The notes beneath the pieces were generated by a model. The model saw only the letters and a list, made by a program, of their open reading frames with translations, was not told the origin of the DNA and made no database searches. 64,000 nt of DNA from Klebsormidium nitens (Eukaryota; Streptophyta; Klebsormidiophyceae; Klebsormidiales; Klebsormidiaceae), in contig DF237110.1 in assembly GCA_000708835.1 (NCBI GenBank), forward strand, positions 62,001 to 126,000. Direction: 5' to 3'. The position numbers and the translations under genes are program-made. How positions within the stretch are numbered: position 1 is the first letter of the stretch; each line of letters starts with the position of its first letter. Shown here piece by piece: positions 48,840-60,864 of this stretch.

Positions 48840-51800
48840 TCACCACATATATCGTTGCGTGCCGCTCTCATGAGGCCACTCAAACGTTCTTCGCAGAAAC
48901 AAGGACACCGCTCCAATATCTAATATTGCAAACAACACTAACTGCAACAACAACGTCGGTCGTCTCCTCTTTGACGGCATTGGCACGTGCAGGGCGGCCA
49001 AAAAGAACGGAACGTTGAAGTAACGGAACTCGATGAGCGGAGCGGGAACAAGGACGCCAAACGTGGCCATCAAATAGAAGAAGATCCAAAGCGGGCGTTG
49101 TGTCTTTGCTGCAAGAGAAAGAAAAAGCCACAGTTTTGTTGACACCTATCACGGCTGTTTGGCCCACGTCGGTAGCCACTATTTGTATCTCCAAGAAACA
49201 CCAAGAAGAAGCCGCTGCAAGCTCCGCCATGCAACCATCCCATATGCCCCATACGTGGTCCCTCCATAAGTGCACAGAACAGACGGCTTTGGTACCTCGT
49301 TGGATCTTTAGAAAGAGCTTGGGTCAGGCGGGGGGGATACCGTACTGCCATTCCCATTCGCACTAAAATGATTATTCTGAGGCCACTGCGAAAAGGAATC
49401 AACTAACTTTCAATCGAGGTGCGAAAATGCGAAATAAGAAAACAATTAGAAAAGACACTTTTCCGGCTGTTTTAAGTAGGGAAAAACGAAAAAGAGGACT
49501 TTTGCGAAAATTTTAAAAATTCGTTGAAGCTGGTGCGAAATAAAAAAACTTCAAAAATAAATATTCGCACCAGCATGGTGCGAATGGCAATGACAGTACC
49601 TATAATCAAACTTTTCTACTGTAGGCAGGCCAGATCGGAGGTTTGCAGATCTAGAAGGACGAAGTTTGGCCCAAAATTGTCTCTCGAAAAAGCGTCCGGT
49701 TTCCCTCACCGAGCGACAGAACAAGCGACGTGGCTGCATATAAGTAGAACGGCACGAGCAGATACTTGACTGCCACGTGGCGCTTGAAGATCCACCGCCA
49801 GAGGTAGAAGGGATAGTGCCGGTTGTCCGCGAGCAGGTATGGGTGCTCGATACTGCACGAATACAAGTTGTCTTTCTGAAACAGAGAAAACCACGTCGAA
49901 GTCGCCCTAATGCCTTGTCTTCCTTCTCATCCATGACAGTGACATGCTAGCCCGGTAGCTAAGAAGCATAGCGGAAGACGGTTCTTTCACAACTGCAGAT
50001 CCTTCAAGCACCGGCCCACGACTCCAACCGTTTTCGAGGATCTGGAAGTAGCTCTGCTCAGATTCCTCCAGATTATCAAGAATTGGGACTGAAACCGACG
50101 TAAAGTGCATGAAGCGCTTGCTGAGACGCACCTGCGACTGCGAATCACTGTCAAGCGCGCACCAATTTTCAGACAGCGCTGTTCCGGGAATCGTTCGAGC
50201 ACCGGAATATCCCACTTGCTACCTGAGTTCATCAATGAGGTAAGGAAAACCGCTGCAACAGCGGCGAGCGCAGGCGTTGAGACGCGACTCTGTCCGGTCT
50301 CCGCAACCGGCATAACCCTCGAAGCAGCCAGATTGCCACTCAAAGGTTGTTCTGATCAGACAATATACAGAGGTGAGAAGCCTCATTCTCACTTCTGTCG
50401 AGGCCCGGTTGGGTGCAGCGCACGATTCTTCGACGAGGGTTTCGCGAGATTCATTCTCGACAATGAAAAGGGGAACCTTGCTAGTGCTTACGTGAACCAG
50501 TGCACTGCCGCCAGCGCAGCCAGCAGAAGCGCGAGCGTCCTCCCGGGCGACCGTTTGACACGTGCGATGCCGTAAGCAGACACGTGGCTGACGTGGGCGG
50601 GGAGCAGCTGGACGGGAGCGAGCGCGCAGAAGACAAAGGCTAGGCAGTAGAGGAACTGGGGCATGTGCAGGCTCATCTTGTGGGCGTCTTTGGCGCCTGC
50701 GCAGGAAAAGTAGTGTCAATGCGCTTGGCAGTCCCTTGAGACTGGCGTTTTAACACAATAGAAAGTGTTGAAGGCCAATAAGCCCACGTTTCTGGTCAAG
50801 TTGACCCGAACAGCTTGGTACCGCCGTTATGCACCAGGTTCCATCCGCTGGCGTCCAAGAACACTGGTGTTAAGAATCATCACAGTGTTTCGTAGCCAAC
50901 AACGATTGACACTATGTTTCGCATCTTCCCTCTGGAAAAGGAAGGTGGCCGGGTCCGGGAGGATTTTGTAAGGCCTCTTCGAAGCGAAGACTTCTCAGAG
51001 ACAGCATCCAAGCGGTCCAGAGTCGCTCCAAAAGAACCAGCTTGCAGCGCAACCATGCGTCCAATGAGGGTCACTGTTTGGAAGGAGCAGACTCTTGCTT
51101 TCAGCAGAATTACCACTTCTGTCTCCCAACTTTCATTCAGCTCTAAATCGGTGAAGTCTTTGGTGTGACAATTCTGCCGACTGCTCACCCAGCACGATGC
51201 CGCCGTTTCGGACGGCGAAGACCACGAACGCAGCAATAACGAACAGCAGCGGGCCGAACGTCCGCAGAACCGCCGTCCGATGGGTCCAGGCTCGCTTAGC
51301 CAGGGCCCACAGCGCGAGCGGTGACACTGCATCGCAGAGGGTACAAACACATTCTTTGTATATCGCGTTCCCTATTTGCATGTCTTCGAATGGAACTGCT
51401 TCTCAGCAGGCTTAACATTTGCGGTCTCAGTTTCAACCGGCGATAAGTACGATCGAGCGGAAGTCTGAAACTCCAGCAACGACGCACAAAAACGAAGAAA
51501 CGGGCTTGGAGGTCTTGGAAAGCTTTCCTCAGCCTTACGCACCTGAACGTAACGCCTGGAATGGTGTCAAAGCGACACACCTGATTCGGTCTTGTTAAGG
51601 CTCCGCTTGTCTAGCCGGTCGGACGGCATCCCGGATCCGGGGAGTGGCCAAAGAACCTCGGTCGCCCCAGTACACGTCACAAAGAGAGCCCAAACCACGT
51701 TGGTCTGGCGAAAGAAGATGGCGACCACGGCCAGCTGCAGAGAAGGAAAATTCTATGGCTTCAAGGGCTTTATTGATGCAGACCGGTTTGAAAGGAAACG

Positions 51801-53650
51801 AAAGGGAGGAGGACATGGAGTGGTTACGGAGAGGTTAAGAAACGGGCACACAGATTAGAATTGCAGGATTCGTGAGAGGAGAAGAAACAAGAGGGTGCTG
51901 CTCAGACGATGCCCATGTACACTTGCCTTTGCAGGAATTACACTGCCAGGAACCACTTGTCAAAGTATATGAAAAGGTAACGAAGAAAACGCAATTGATG
52001 ATCATGGGGGTTTGGACTTTGGATTGATTGTTATCAAGAGGCACCACAACGAACGCCGCCAGCAGGTCCAAGCATGGTCTGACTTGGCACTCTTATGAGC
52101 TGCTTCGTTTGGCTGGATCAGCATGTCGATTGCATCAAACTTGTCTTACTCAGCAGACAGTATGTGATATCAGTGATGACCATTGAAGAACCAGGATGAT
52201 TGCAGGAACTCAACAGCCAAATGAAAGCAAACACGGCTCACCAGCGCTGCGACCCAGAATCGGTGCCTCAGTGTTGCCAAGTACATGGCCGCAATTGCCG
52301 CGGTCGAGCCAACGTCCGTGTAGAACAGGAACGCAAAGAAAAAGTGGGGGGGATAGAGCACCAAGGCCGCTGCTTTGAAGAAATCCTCCGTGCTTGGTTG
52401 CCGTCTGTTTTGAAGATCCCCCACAGAAGCGGTCCCAATGGAGTCATAAGCGGCTTCACCAAATTCATAACCAGGCCCCCCAGGCCCAGTCTTCCTCCCT
52501 GTGAGATCTTCGATTGCGGCGGCTGTGCCGTTCTCTGTGTGGTGTGTTCCCCTCCTCTTTGCCACTGACAATTTGCCGCTCCCAGCTCTACTAATTGTCT
52601 CTTTGCCCTTGTTGGCTTCTCTATACGTCTTGCTGTCATTACTGCCTATCGGCTTCTTAGATTGCGACTCAACTCCGTTGGTCACTGCGATCTGGCCCGA
52701 CCCTAGTTCCTGGCTCCCGCTGTCAACAGCTAAAAGGTGCTCCGCTCGCAACCGCACCTCAAAGGCAACTTCTCTAAAGAGCAGGAGGCAAACTAGACTG
52801 AGCACTATATTGACAAACCGCAGGGCAAAAAGAGAACAAAGTGGTCTGAAGGTGCTCCTAATGAACTTTCCTTGTAGTAGCTGAAACGCAGCGGTCCCAG
52901 GATAGAGAAAGGACAGCAGGAAAAGGGCAGCGTAGTAGAGGCCTGGAAAGGTTGTAATCATGGGGTCCCAGTAGGAGAACCGGCCCTCGCAGAAGGCCTG
53001 GCACTGGGGGATGTGGAAGATCTCGTCCTGCAATCGAGACGCTTAATTTGGCTCTTTGCATAACATTTGTGGAGGCCTGTTGTTTATACAGACTTCAAAG
53101 GGCACTTTGGTTTCATCCCCTGCCTTAAGATCAGTTGCGCTTTTGTAAATGTATGAATCAAGAAAGCGAGGAAAGAATCCGTCAGGGGGTTTGTAGATCA
53201 CAGAAGTGCTTTAAGGGGGCCACTCGCTTGCGGATTCATCCTGCTAAAAGACCTGGAAGTACAATCTAGTGTCACTTGAAAGATGCTGTGGGGTATGTTC
53301 GCAATGCAGCCACTGATGCTTGATGACGTAGTTCGCGTCAACAATGTAATCAGAGAAGGCTGATGACGCAGTCATTTACTAGCCTGCTTCACGCAATAGA
53401 CTTGAAGCAATTTGCAGCTATCAAAGTATGTGCGTGCACCACCACGTTGCACAGGAGCGAGTACAGTATTGTTGATACCAGCATCAGCTCGTCAAGCTTG
53501 CATCACAATATCCAACACAAAGGCGCCCAAAGCAAGACAAAGGCTTACCATGTATGCCTGTGGCACCTCCTTTGCAAAGGCATACGCGATGCAAACATAG
53601 AGGACGGTAGCGGCTCCCCAGTACACTCTGCTGAATGATGCCATCTCCAT
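48840..53650 (-). CDS. ALG10: ALG10 alpha-1,2-glucosyltransferase (DIE2/ALG10 family)
   Basis: Seven exons on the minus strand: 53549-53650, 52242-53027, 51581-51734, 51189-51326, 50492-50696, 49710-49852 and 48840-49108; 598 aa, phases close. The start is the ATG in ACCATGG at 53650; the open frame extends upstream only from a TTG. Diagnostic segments are AYM joined to DEIFHIPQCQAFC, FSYWDPMITTFPGLYY, FFRQTNVVWALFV, IEHPYLLADNRHYPFYLWRW, PLIEFRYFNVPFF and the C-terminal FEWPHESGTQRYMW. The enzyme adds the third and last glucose to the dolichol-linked Glc2Man9GlcNAc2 in the ER lumen, which makes the precursor a good substrate for oligosaccharyltransferase. It is a polytopic ER membrane protein. 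Exon 2 carries an extra hydrophilic stretch of roughly 100 residues (from EHLLAVDSGSQEL on) not seen in typical members of about 450-510 aa. Confidence 0.92.
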
Positions 53651-53699
53651 GGTGCAAACCACTGTGTTCTCCAATTAAGCGATAAGCAGCCTCTGCAGC

Positions 53700-53885
53700 T
53701 CAGTTTCGCTGCCACCAGCGTTTCCAGCTTGGAGCAGCAGGCGCCACCCCAAGCATTGGCCAGATTGTCAAGAGCTTGTAGAACACATTCTTGAGGTGGT
53801 TAACTGATACTGCCCCTCTGCGGGTGAATGCAGCTTCCCGTCCCCTTCTGTCCAGAGACGCAATAAACTCCTGAGGGCTCACCAT
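53700..53885 (-). CDS. Small ORF (61 aa) just upstream of ALG10
   Basis: An ATG at 53885 opens MVSPQEFIASLDRRG..., ending ...WKRWWQRN with a stop at 53700. The peptide is basic, with a moderately hydrophobic central stretch (VFYKLLTIWPMLGVAPA). Only 49 bp separate its stop from the ALG10 start on the same strand, so it may be an upstream ORF or the first cistron of a two-gene transcript, as reported for many green-algal mRNAs. I do not recognise its family. A chance ORF is possible. Confidence 0.35.
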   Translation of the reverse strand: MVSPQEFIASLDRRGREAAFTRRGAVSVNHLKNVFYKLLTIWPMLGVAPAAPSWKRWWQRN

Positions 53886-56166
53886 CCTCTCCTCCTTCCC
53901 AGCCTGTGCCTCTTCCACTGCACTGATCTGCTAGCTGAGCTTCTAGTTATTGATTTAGCACGTGTTTGAGTAACCCGATTTTGGTGTACGGAACGGCATC
54001 AGCCTGCTCCGGTCGAACACCAGCTGTAGAACGAGTGAGCATTATTGCCAGCGGGGCCTCCCAAATTCAAGGATTCGGAAGGAGTCTCTCTATCCAGTCT
54101 GAAGAACCCTGATTTCAACCGTGAGAACTTTGATCAGCTACTGTGTTAGGGTATCGTCATTTTGTAAGTGGTAACCCCCCATTCTTAAATCGACCATTTT
54201 TTTCGAAGCCACCTTTCTAGGACCCCCTGGTGTCCTCCTTCGGGCGACCAAGACCCAAGCACCCCCCCCCCCCCGGCTTGTCGGTCACAGAACTTCTTCG
54301 GGCCACTTAGCCAAGATTTTCGCAATTTTCCCCGCTTTTAAGTGTAGAATTTTGAGAATTTGATTCAAGAAAAGATGCATACCGGTACCTAATTGGGCAC
54401 GCACATGCACTGTTTTCTGCATCTTCTCAACCCAACTGTGCATTCGGTGGAAGACAAGAAAGCCCACTTTCTGGTCGTATTGAGTCCATCTCGATACTCA
54501 TTTTGATGATTATGTGGGTATTTGACCAATCAAGCGCCTGTGCTTGGACCTTCGGCCCAAGCCTCAAGCCCCCCCCAGGGCGGCTGAAATTCAGGAGTGA
54601 AGCCTCTAACGGGTACCCCCTATAAAAGAATGGGGGGGTACCAGCTACAAAATGACGGTACCCTTACAGAGGAGGGAGCTTGACTGGAGGAAGCTAAGAT
54701 CGCTAGCTGGGGTTGCAGGAGGATCGTTTTCCTCAAATCCATCCAGGGGCTTGGCCTTTGGTTCTGATTGAATCAAGCTCTTTGGAAACGTTGCGCAAAC
54801 AGCGCTTGTACGCAAAGAGAAGCGATTTGGGATCCTGATCAAACATGTGAGCGCCTGTTTGGAAAGTTGTGGTGCATCTTATATGCAAGAAGAGGTTTCA
54901 AACTTGTGATTGGGGCAAAATGGTTAGATCTGTGGGCCTGTGGCAGTTGTAAAGTCAGAGTAGAGTAAAACATGCATTTCTCAAAAGGTCATTTTCTGGG
55001 GTGATGGCATTGGTGAAGCTGGATAGTATGATATCAAATGGAAGATGTAGGTTCAAGAGCAAGTTCTCGATGACAAAGTCTGGTCGGATGGGGATGCCTT
55101 ACAGGTTTGGTTTGGGTCTGGTTTACAATCTTCAAAACTTGCTTCAGTATTTCTAGATAGCCCCATGGAAGACTCGAAGCTGAGACTATTTCGTCTGGAG
55201 GTAGTTTGGCAGCGTCGTTGTTTGTGACTAGCTGGCACTGGGTACTCAATGGCTAGCGCATGCCGGCGAAAGTAGGTTGATCAAGAGAATGTGATGATTT
55301 AGGGTTTCTTCGTCATACCAGCTGAGTTGGAACACCCTAAAGGTTCTGTATGCTTTTGGTCGCACTTCGATCGATCTGTAGTTGGTGTTTGCCCGTTTGA
55401 AAGGCGCCTTTACGGGGTCCTTCTGGTCTTCACGAAGGGCTCAGCTCACTGGTTGAACTTTGCCTTCTTTGCTTCGCTTTATGTGGCCCATGGATCAAAT
55501 AAATTCATTCCTCCAGAAATGCTGGGCGCGAGATTCCTGAGGAAGATAGTCCAACATATTTTGTCCAGCAGCTCGCGCGTATCATTGTGTAGGTCTAAGG
55601 TCCCAATCTGGACTGTGATGCTGTTCAAGGAATCAGCTTGTGCCCGTCGGTTTTATGGTGGCGTTTGCTCCTTCGTCTTCTGTGTCTGCAGAGCTTGGCC
55701 TGTCGTTCTTTACTGCCAGTGTTTGTTTGAAGGAAAGCACGGCATTCTGTTCAGTTTCAGTTCTCACCCGCACACACCATAATTCATTGGCGGTCATTGG
55801 CGAGTCTTGGACCTTACGGTCCTTGATTCGTTGCACATGCAGCGAGAGCCCTTGAGGTGTGGTTTTCATTGACACGCCTTTCCATCGGAGGCAGGCTCTC
55901 ACAGAATTGAAGTCCTGGACAGAAGCAATTGAGTGTTAAGTGTTTATATCTACTCCCTTGGACATGGTGGTCGAAATCTGGCTATTGCTGTCCCTTCTGT
56001 TTTATCTGGCATGCTTCACACACTTGCAGCGACTGGCACACCTTGAAGAAAAGGTTTCTGGATTCTGGATTCGGGGATCTGGATTTGGGTTTTGGGTTTG
56101 GAGTTTGGGGTTTCGGATTACATTATGCCTCTCTTGAATAACCTTTCTCCTCCGTGCAGCGCAACC
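53886..56166. promoter_or_regulatory. Divergent region between ALG10 and HRD1
   Basis: This 2.3-kb gap holds the promoters of two ER quality-control genes and an inserted MITE-like element (54149-54663). A degenerate GGGTTT/GGATTT-rich stretch lies at 56070-56115 directly before HRD1. No convincing coding region was found; frames near 55327-55902 lack features. Confidence 0.45.
54149..54663. mobile_element. MITE-like element with TTA target duplication (PIF/Harbinger type)
   Basis: The ends are imperfect inverted repeats of about 40 bp. The left end starts GGGTATCGTCATTTTGTA, and the right end, read inverted, starts GGGTACCGTCATTTTGTA. Both continue into a run of C and ATTCTT. Flanking bases are TTA (54146-54148) and TTA (54664-54666), a 3-bp target duplication typical of PIF/Harbinger elements. 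The 515-bp body has a poly-C run (about 54264-54276) and no transposase frame, so it is non-autonomous. Confidence 0.82.
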
Positions 56167-59100
56167 ATGGCGATCGGTCTGAGCAGCTTCGCGGCAGCAT
56201 CGTTCTTCGCCGCCTGCGGGGTCATCTACCACGCCGCAGCAACGCGCGAGCAGTTCTACCCGGCCATGCTGTACCTCGCGAGCTCAAAGCTCTCGCTCCT
56301 AGTTCTCTCCAATCTCGCGCTCCTCCTCCTCTTTCTCCTCGCCCGCTGCGTCAAAACCATCTTCCTGGGGCGCCTCCGCGAGGCCGAGGTCGAGCGCTTA
56401 TACGAGCTCGGGCGCCACGAGCTTATGGAGACGTGCCTCGCGCTCACGATCTTCCGGGACCAGTTCGACTCCACGCTCCTCTTCATGTTCTTGGCCCTCA
56501 TCTCGGTCAAGCTGTTCCACTGCTTGGCGCACAAGCGGTTGGAGTACGTGGAAACTACGCCCGCACTGCGGTTACTCGCGCATGCGCGGCTGCTGCTATT
56601 TCTGTTCCTGCTCCTGACGGTGGACTTTGCGTGCCTCAACTACGCGGCGAGCCGCACGCTGCACCACCTGCGCCATGGGAACCGGCCGACCAGTCTCCTC
56701 CTCTTCTCCTTCGAGTGAGTGCTCCGACCTGCTTTCGTTGTTTTCCAGATACGGATTGTCCTGCTGTTTCTTTCTGTCATGAGCGGCATACTGGATTCTT
56801 TGCTGGATTCTTTTGCATGTTCAGAAATATTTTGGTGACTTCAACCGGTTTGCTTTGAATTTCCTTGTAATTCGAGCTCTATCGCGGTCATTTGTTCTGT
56901 TTTTGTTCTTCTGAGAGCCTGTGAAGCCCAAGTACGAGTAACAGAATAGATCCGTGTCCTTATCGATTCGTGTCACACTTTCCAACACTCGTACTTTCTG
57001 CACATTGCTCTCCAGCTAGAAGGAACGACGAGCTTTCGTAGTACTTGTCACGGATCTTACAGTCGTGGCAAATCTTTGGAGACACCTCGTAGGTCCGCAC
57101 CCAGAGTTCCAACACGACGACACCTGTCGAGTTTTGCCTGGCGGCTCGAGCCGCCACCCTGCGTCCGTCCACGAAGGACTTCTCAGACACGAGCTTTTGC
57201 AATTCAGGTACACGCTACTAGCGTCAGGACTGGTGGCGGCTCTCCTCAAGTACGGCCTGCACGCGGTGGACCTGTACCTGGACAGCCAGTGGGAGCTCAA
57301 GCCGGTGTGCATCTTCTACCTGGACCTCATGCGGGACCTCGTGCACCTCGTGCTCTACACCACGTTCTTCATCACCATCTTCAAGTGAGGCTCTACTGCT
57401 GATCCTCGAGGCTTCTCGAAGTCAGGCTGACTCAGAGCATGTTGATCGAAGACGTGCTCGGGGGCACGGAGAAACCTAGAAAGAAAAAAAACAAGGAACC
57501 ACACGCTCCGCCCTCGTACTGACCCTGAGTTCGCAAATTTAAGAGGATGCATCCGCATGACGTCACAAAAGCGACCAGTCACACGCAAATTTCGTGGTCG
57601 CCGATGATCCATAGCATTACGATTAGGGAAGCAAGCATGAAAGGTCTTTCTGACATATTTGGTCGCCGCAGGACCACGTCTGCACAGCATTCTTTGTAAG
57701 AGGGTCTCGTGTCCTCCTGTTGTCTCTTCGATGCCTTTGTCGAGTGAAGTTGCACTTCTTGCGGCATGGCTTTAAAAACCTGTCCCGCAGCTAGTACAGG
57801 CTGCGGCTCCACCTGGTACGCTCTCTCTACAACACGTTTGCTGCGACGCGTTCCACGCTTTTAAAAACCCTTTTAGGATCTTTTGGACGTTTGAATGATC
57901 GTTGAACCGTTTCCTCGAGCGTCCGAATGACACTTCGTTCTGTCCGCAGCTACTATGGGCCGTACGACCTCAGATACAAAGTCTGCAAAAAACGCCGGAC
58001 AACCGGATCCTCTTCTTGAGCGTCCGACTGATAAATGTGCTTTGTCCGCAGCTATTACGGGCTGCCGCTGCACCTTGTGCGCGACCTGTACGACACGTTC
58101 CGCACGTTCAAGCAGCGGGTCGCCGACTTTATGCGCTACCGCCGCCTCACCTCCAACATGAACGACCGCTTCGTGGACGCCACCCCTGAGGAGCTTGGCA
58201 GGTAGGGTTTGAAATGGGGTTAGAGTTTCACATCATGCTTCGGGAGTCAGTTGGAGATTGTGTAGCATCAATTGCCAGAAGGCCATGGCCGGTAAGGTGC
58301 GCTATGTTGCCTTCTCTGTGTCTGAGCTTTCAATCCCTGTTATGCTGTTGGTGCTCCGCATTAGACTTTCTGTCTCTCTGGAAGCGGACTTGTTGCCAAG
58401 ACATTCAATCGACACCATTGAGCTTTTACTTACATCAGTGAGTTCTTCGATTAAATGGTTGGTAATCAATGTCACGAGCTGACCTCAATTTCGAAACCGA
58501 CTCAAAACGTCAATTCCACACCGACTCAACCGCAACCCAGCCTGGCAAATGGTTTCAAATCATCCAGAGTCTCAAAATTTCCCAGCGAGGCACAAGCTAC
58601 GGCTGCAAAACGCCGCACATCCGTTCTGCAGGGGCGACGCCACGTGCATCATCTGCCGCGAAGAGATGACGACAGCAAAGAAGCTGACGTGCGGCCACCT
58701 GTTTCACATTCACTGCCTCCGCTCCTGGCTGGAGCGCCAGCAAACGTGCCCCACGTGCCGCGCCCCCGTACTCCCCACCGGAACTCCGCCGCCGGCACCG
58801 GCCGCAGCAGGTGCCTCCTTCTTCTCCTAACTTGTTCTCGCTGTTTCATTGATCAGGTCGTTACTTCTCTCACTTTTCGAATCCCTGATCGTTAGAATCT
58901 GCATTTAACAGTTTGGTAATGTGTGTTGCCCCAATGCCCAAGTTGTGATTTTTTCTATCCTTTTTTTTTGCGAAAGCTACCCAGCCCTTTAGATTTACCT
59001 ACTCTGCTACCCTACGTCGTTGAGCATGTAGAATGTGCGTGAATGTTGGCTGTATGCTTTCTGTACGTGTGCCCTCGTGTCCATTCTGTAATTCTTGCAT

Positions 59101-60864
59101 ATCCTTGAAGCAACACTGCGAGCACGTCCAGATCTCAGCTTAACAAAGCGGCTTATTTGATGCTGCATTGCCCCGATGCTGATGACCGTCCTTAACTCAC
59201 CCTGCAGGTGCAGCCCCGCCCCACGTACACGCTCCAGGGGGGCACGGCCCCCAGCCTGCGCAACCCCCCGGCCAGGCGGGAGCAGCTGCCCCGCACCCCC
59301 CTCAGCATGGGGAGCCTCGGGGCCACAGGGTTCAGTATGCGGTACAGTTTGCGATTCCGTTGGGGGGGCAAAATCAGCAGCAGAGGCAGCAGGGGGCGGG
59401 AATACAGTGGCAGTACCCGCAGGCTTGGTGAGGAGACCAATGCTTTGGAGCTTGCGCTTTCGAGAGGTCTCACTTGGCGTTGGTTTCAGTAGGGCACACG
59501 AGCTTCCGTTTTGAAGGGTTTCCTTGCTCGAACATTGTAACAACTGGTCGGCATTCATTTTGACTTGCTTTCTCTGGCCCAGATGTCCTGCTTTTTTCGC
59601 CGGGGCATCGAATCAGCTCCCGCTGGATCTCCTTCATTTCTAACGGCCGGGCAGCCACCTACCCTGTATTCTCTCTCGCTCCGACCGTTGCTCACTTTGA
59701 CTTGCTTCCACCCTTGTGCTATGCACTGCCCTCCAGTCGGCAATCATCTACCCCCCCAAACCGCAACCTCCCCCTCCCCTCTCCAGGCCCCAGGCTCCTG
59801 CGCCAGCCGTCAATATCCCCCCCGCCCAGCAGATCCCTCGGGGGGCTCTTGCTGCCGCCGTGGGCGTACAGCTCCAGTTCCAAGCGCTAGCGGCGAGCGC
59901 CGCTCTCGCCAGCCTGGCGTCAACCGGCCCCTGGGGGGTTTTGGCGGCTGCCGGGCAGGGGCAGACGGCGGAGGGTCGCGCAGCAGAGATTGCCGCGCTG
60001 AGATCGCATGCGCAGGTAAGTGCGACCGGTGGGGTTTACAGCGGGTAGAGACGGTTTGCAGCGTTCCAGTAGGATTCCCTGCTTGTGCTTCCACGGTTTT
60101 TGAAAACTTATTTGCGGACGCTTTCCGGGTGAGACTGGGATTTGTGGGAGCTTATGATGTTCTTGGGTAGTTCCAGTAACGTGGACACCAGGCCGAAGGA
60201 AGCAGGTTTCTTTGGCCACCTCAGCTGTTCTGCCGACTCGTCTTGCGCGTAAATCAGTCGAACCATGGGTTAAGGGCCAATTGCTGTGCATCCGGCTTGA
60301 CGATGCATTTGGTCCTAGCACTGTCGCATGCGGTCGGTTTGTAAGCCCCTTGCTAATTAAGCTGGACATTTCCAAGACGCTTTCGACCACGGAAGTGGTA
60401 AGCGAAGCCATGCAGCGCATAAGGAGGGGGTCAAGCCCTTCGATATCGAGGTGCCAAACGACCCCGTCATGTGGGCTCTTCTGGGTCATTGGCCTGTCAT
60501 CCCCGGCGTACCTTTGATTCGTTGAGCGAAGGCCCTTCCAAAGGAGGCGACAGCCTAAGCACTGACATGGGAGGCCAATCTCACTTGCGAAGTTACTACT
60601 GGGGTAAGCGCCCACGGCTTCACTAGAAAAACATTCAACATTTTCCTGAGTTTTGAAGCCAAGTTTTGTGTTGTGCAGCTTGTGCAAGCCCGATTGGACG
60701 AGCTGGTGCAACAGGAAAGGGCCGCCGGCGGCCAAGGGGAGCCCCAGAGAAGCGAGCAAACGCAAACAGACCCGCCGCGGAGGGATGGAGTTGCAGAGGG
60801 GACGAACGCGGGAGAGGCCTCGAAGGCGGCGGAGACCCAGCCTGCCGCTTCTACCTCTGCATAA
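56167..60864 (+). CDS. HRD1: HRD1 (synoviolin) RING-H2 E3 ubiquitin ligase of ERAD
   Basis: Seven exons: 56167-56714, 57208-57384, 58052-58201, 58632-58810, 59208-59427, 59787-60015 and 60679-60864; 562 aa, phases close. The N-terminal half is a multi-span membrane domain (from MAIGLSSFAAASFFAAC to about residue 240). It contains REQFYPAMLYLASSKLS, LGRLREAEVERLYEL and NYYGLPLHLVRDLYDTF. The RING-H2 follows: CIICREEM, CGHLFHIHCLRSWL, CPTC, that is C3H2C3. The tail is rich in Pro, Gln and Ala (QNQQQRQQGAGIQW...), and the last exon forms a short helical segment. HRD1 sits in the ER membrane and ubiquitinates misfolded proteins as they are moved to the cytosol. The membrane and RING domains match plant HRD1 closely; the length is usual. 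Confidence 0.93.
57781..58051 (+). repeat. Two intronic copies of the HRD1 exon 3 5' edge
   Basis: The true exon begins after CCGCAG at 58052 (TATTACGGGCTGCCGCTGCAC). Copies begin after CCGCAG at 57791 (TAGTACAGGCTGCGGCTCCAC) and after CCGCAG at 57950 (TACTATGGGCCGTACGACCTC). The first has an in-frame TAG at the first full codon but resembles the exon for about 60 bp. The second keeps only about 20 bp of similarity. Upstream flanks GAGCGTCCGA...TTTGTCCGCAG are shared by the second copy and the real junction. Confidence 0.8.
60255..60527 (+). other. Possible remnant coding fragment in HRD1 last intron
   Basis: Two neighbouring frames read as protein-like sequence: LLCIRLDDAFGPSTVACGRF and following, and then after a frame change KPFDIEVPNDPVMWALLGHW up to a stop near 60525. 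No family is recognised. It may be a broken insertion of a gene or transposon fragment into the intron, or chance. Confidence 0.25.

Noticed and set aside
56070-56120. Interstitial telomere-like repeat before HRD1
   Set aside because: The stretch is GGGTTT/GGATTT-like but irregular, with no run of a single telomere unit; called simple sequence only.
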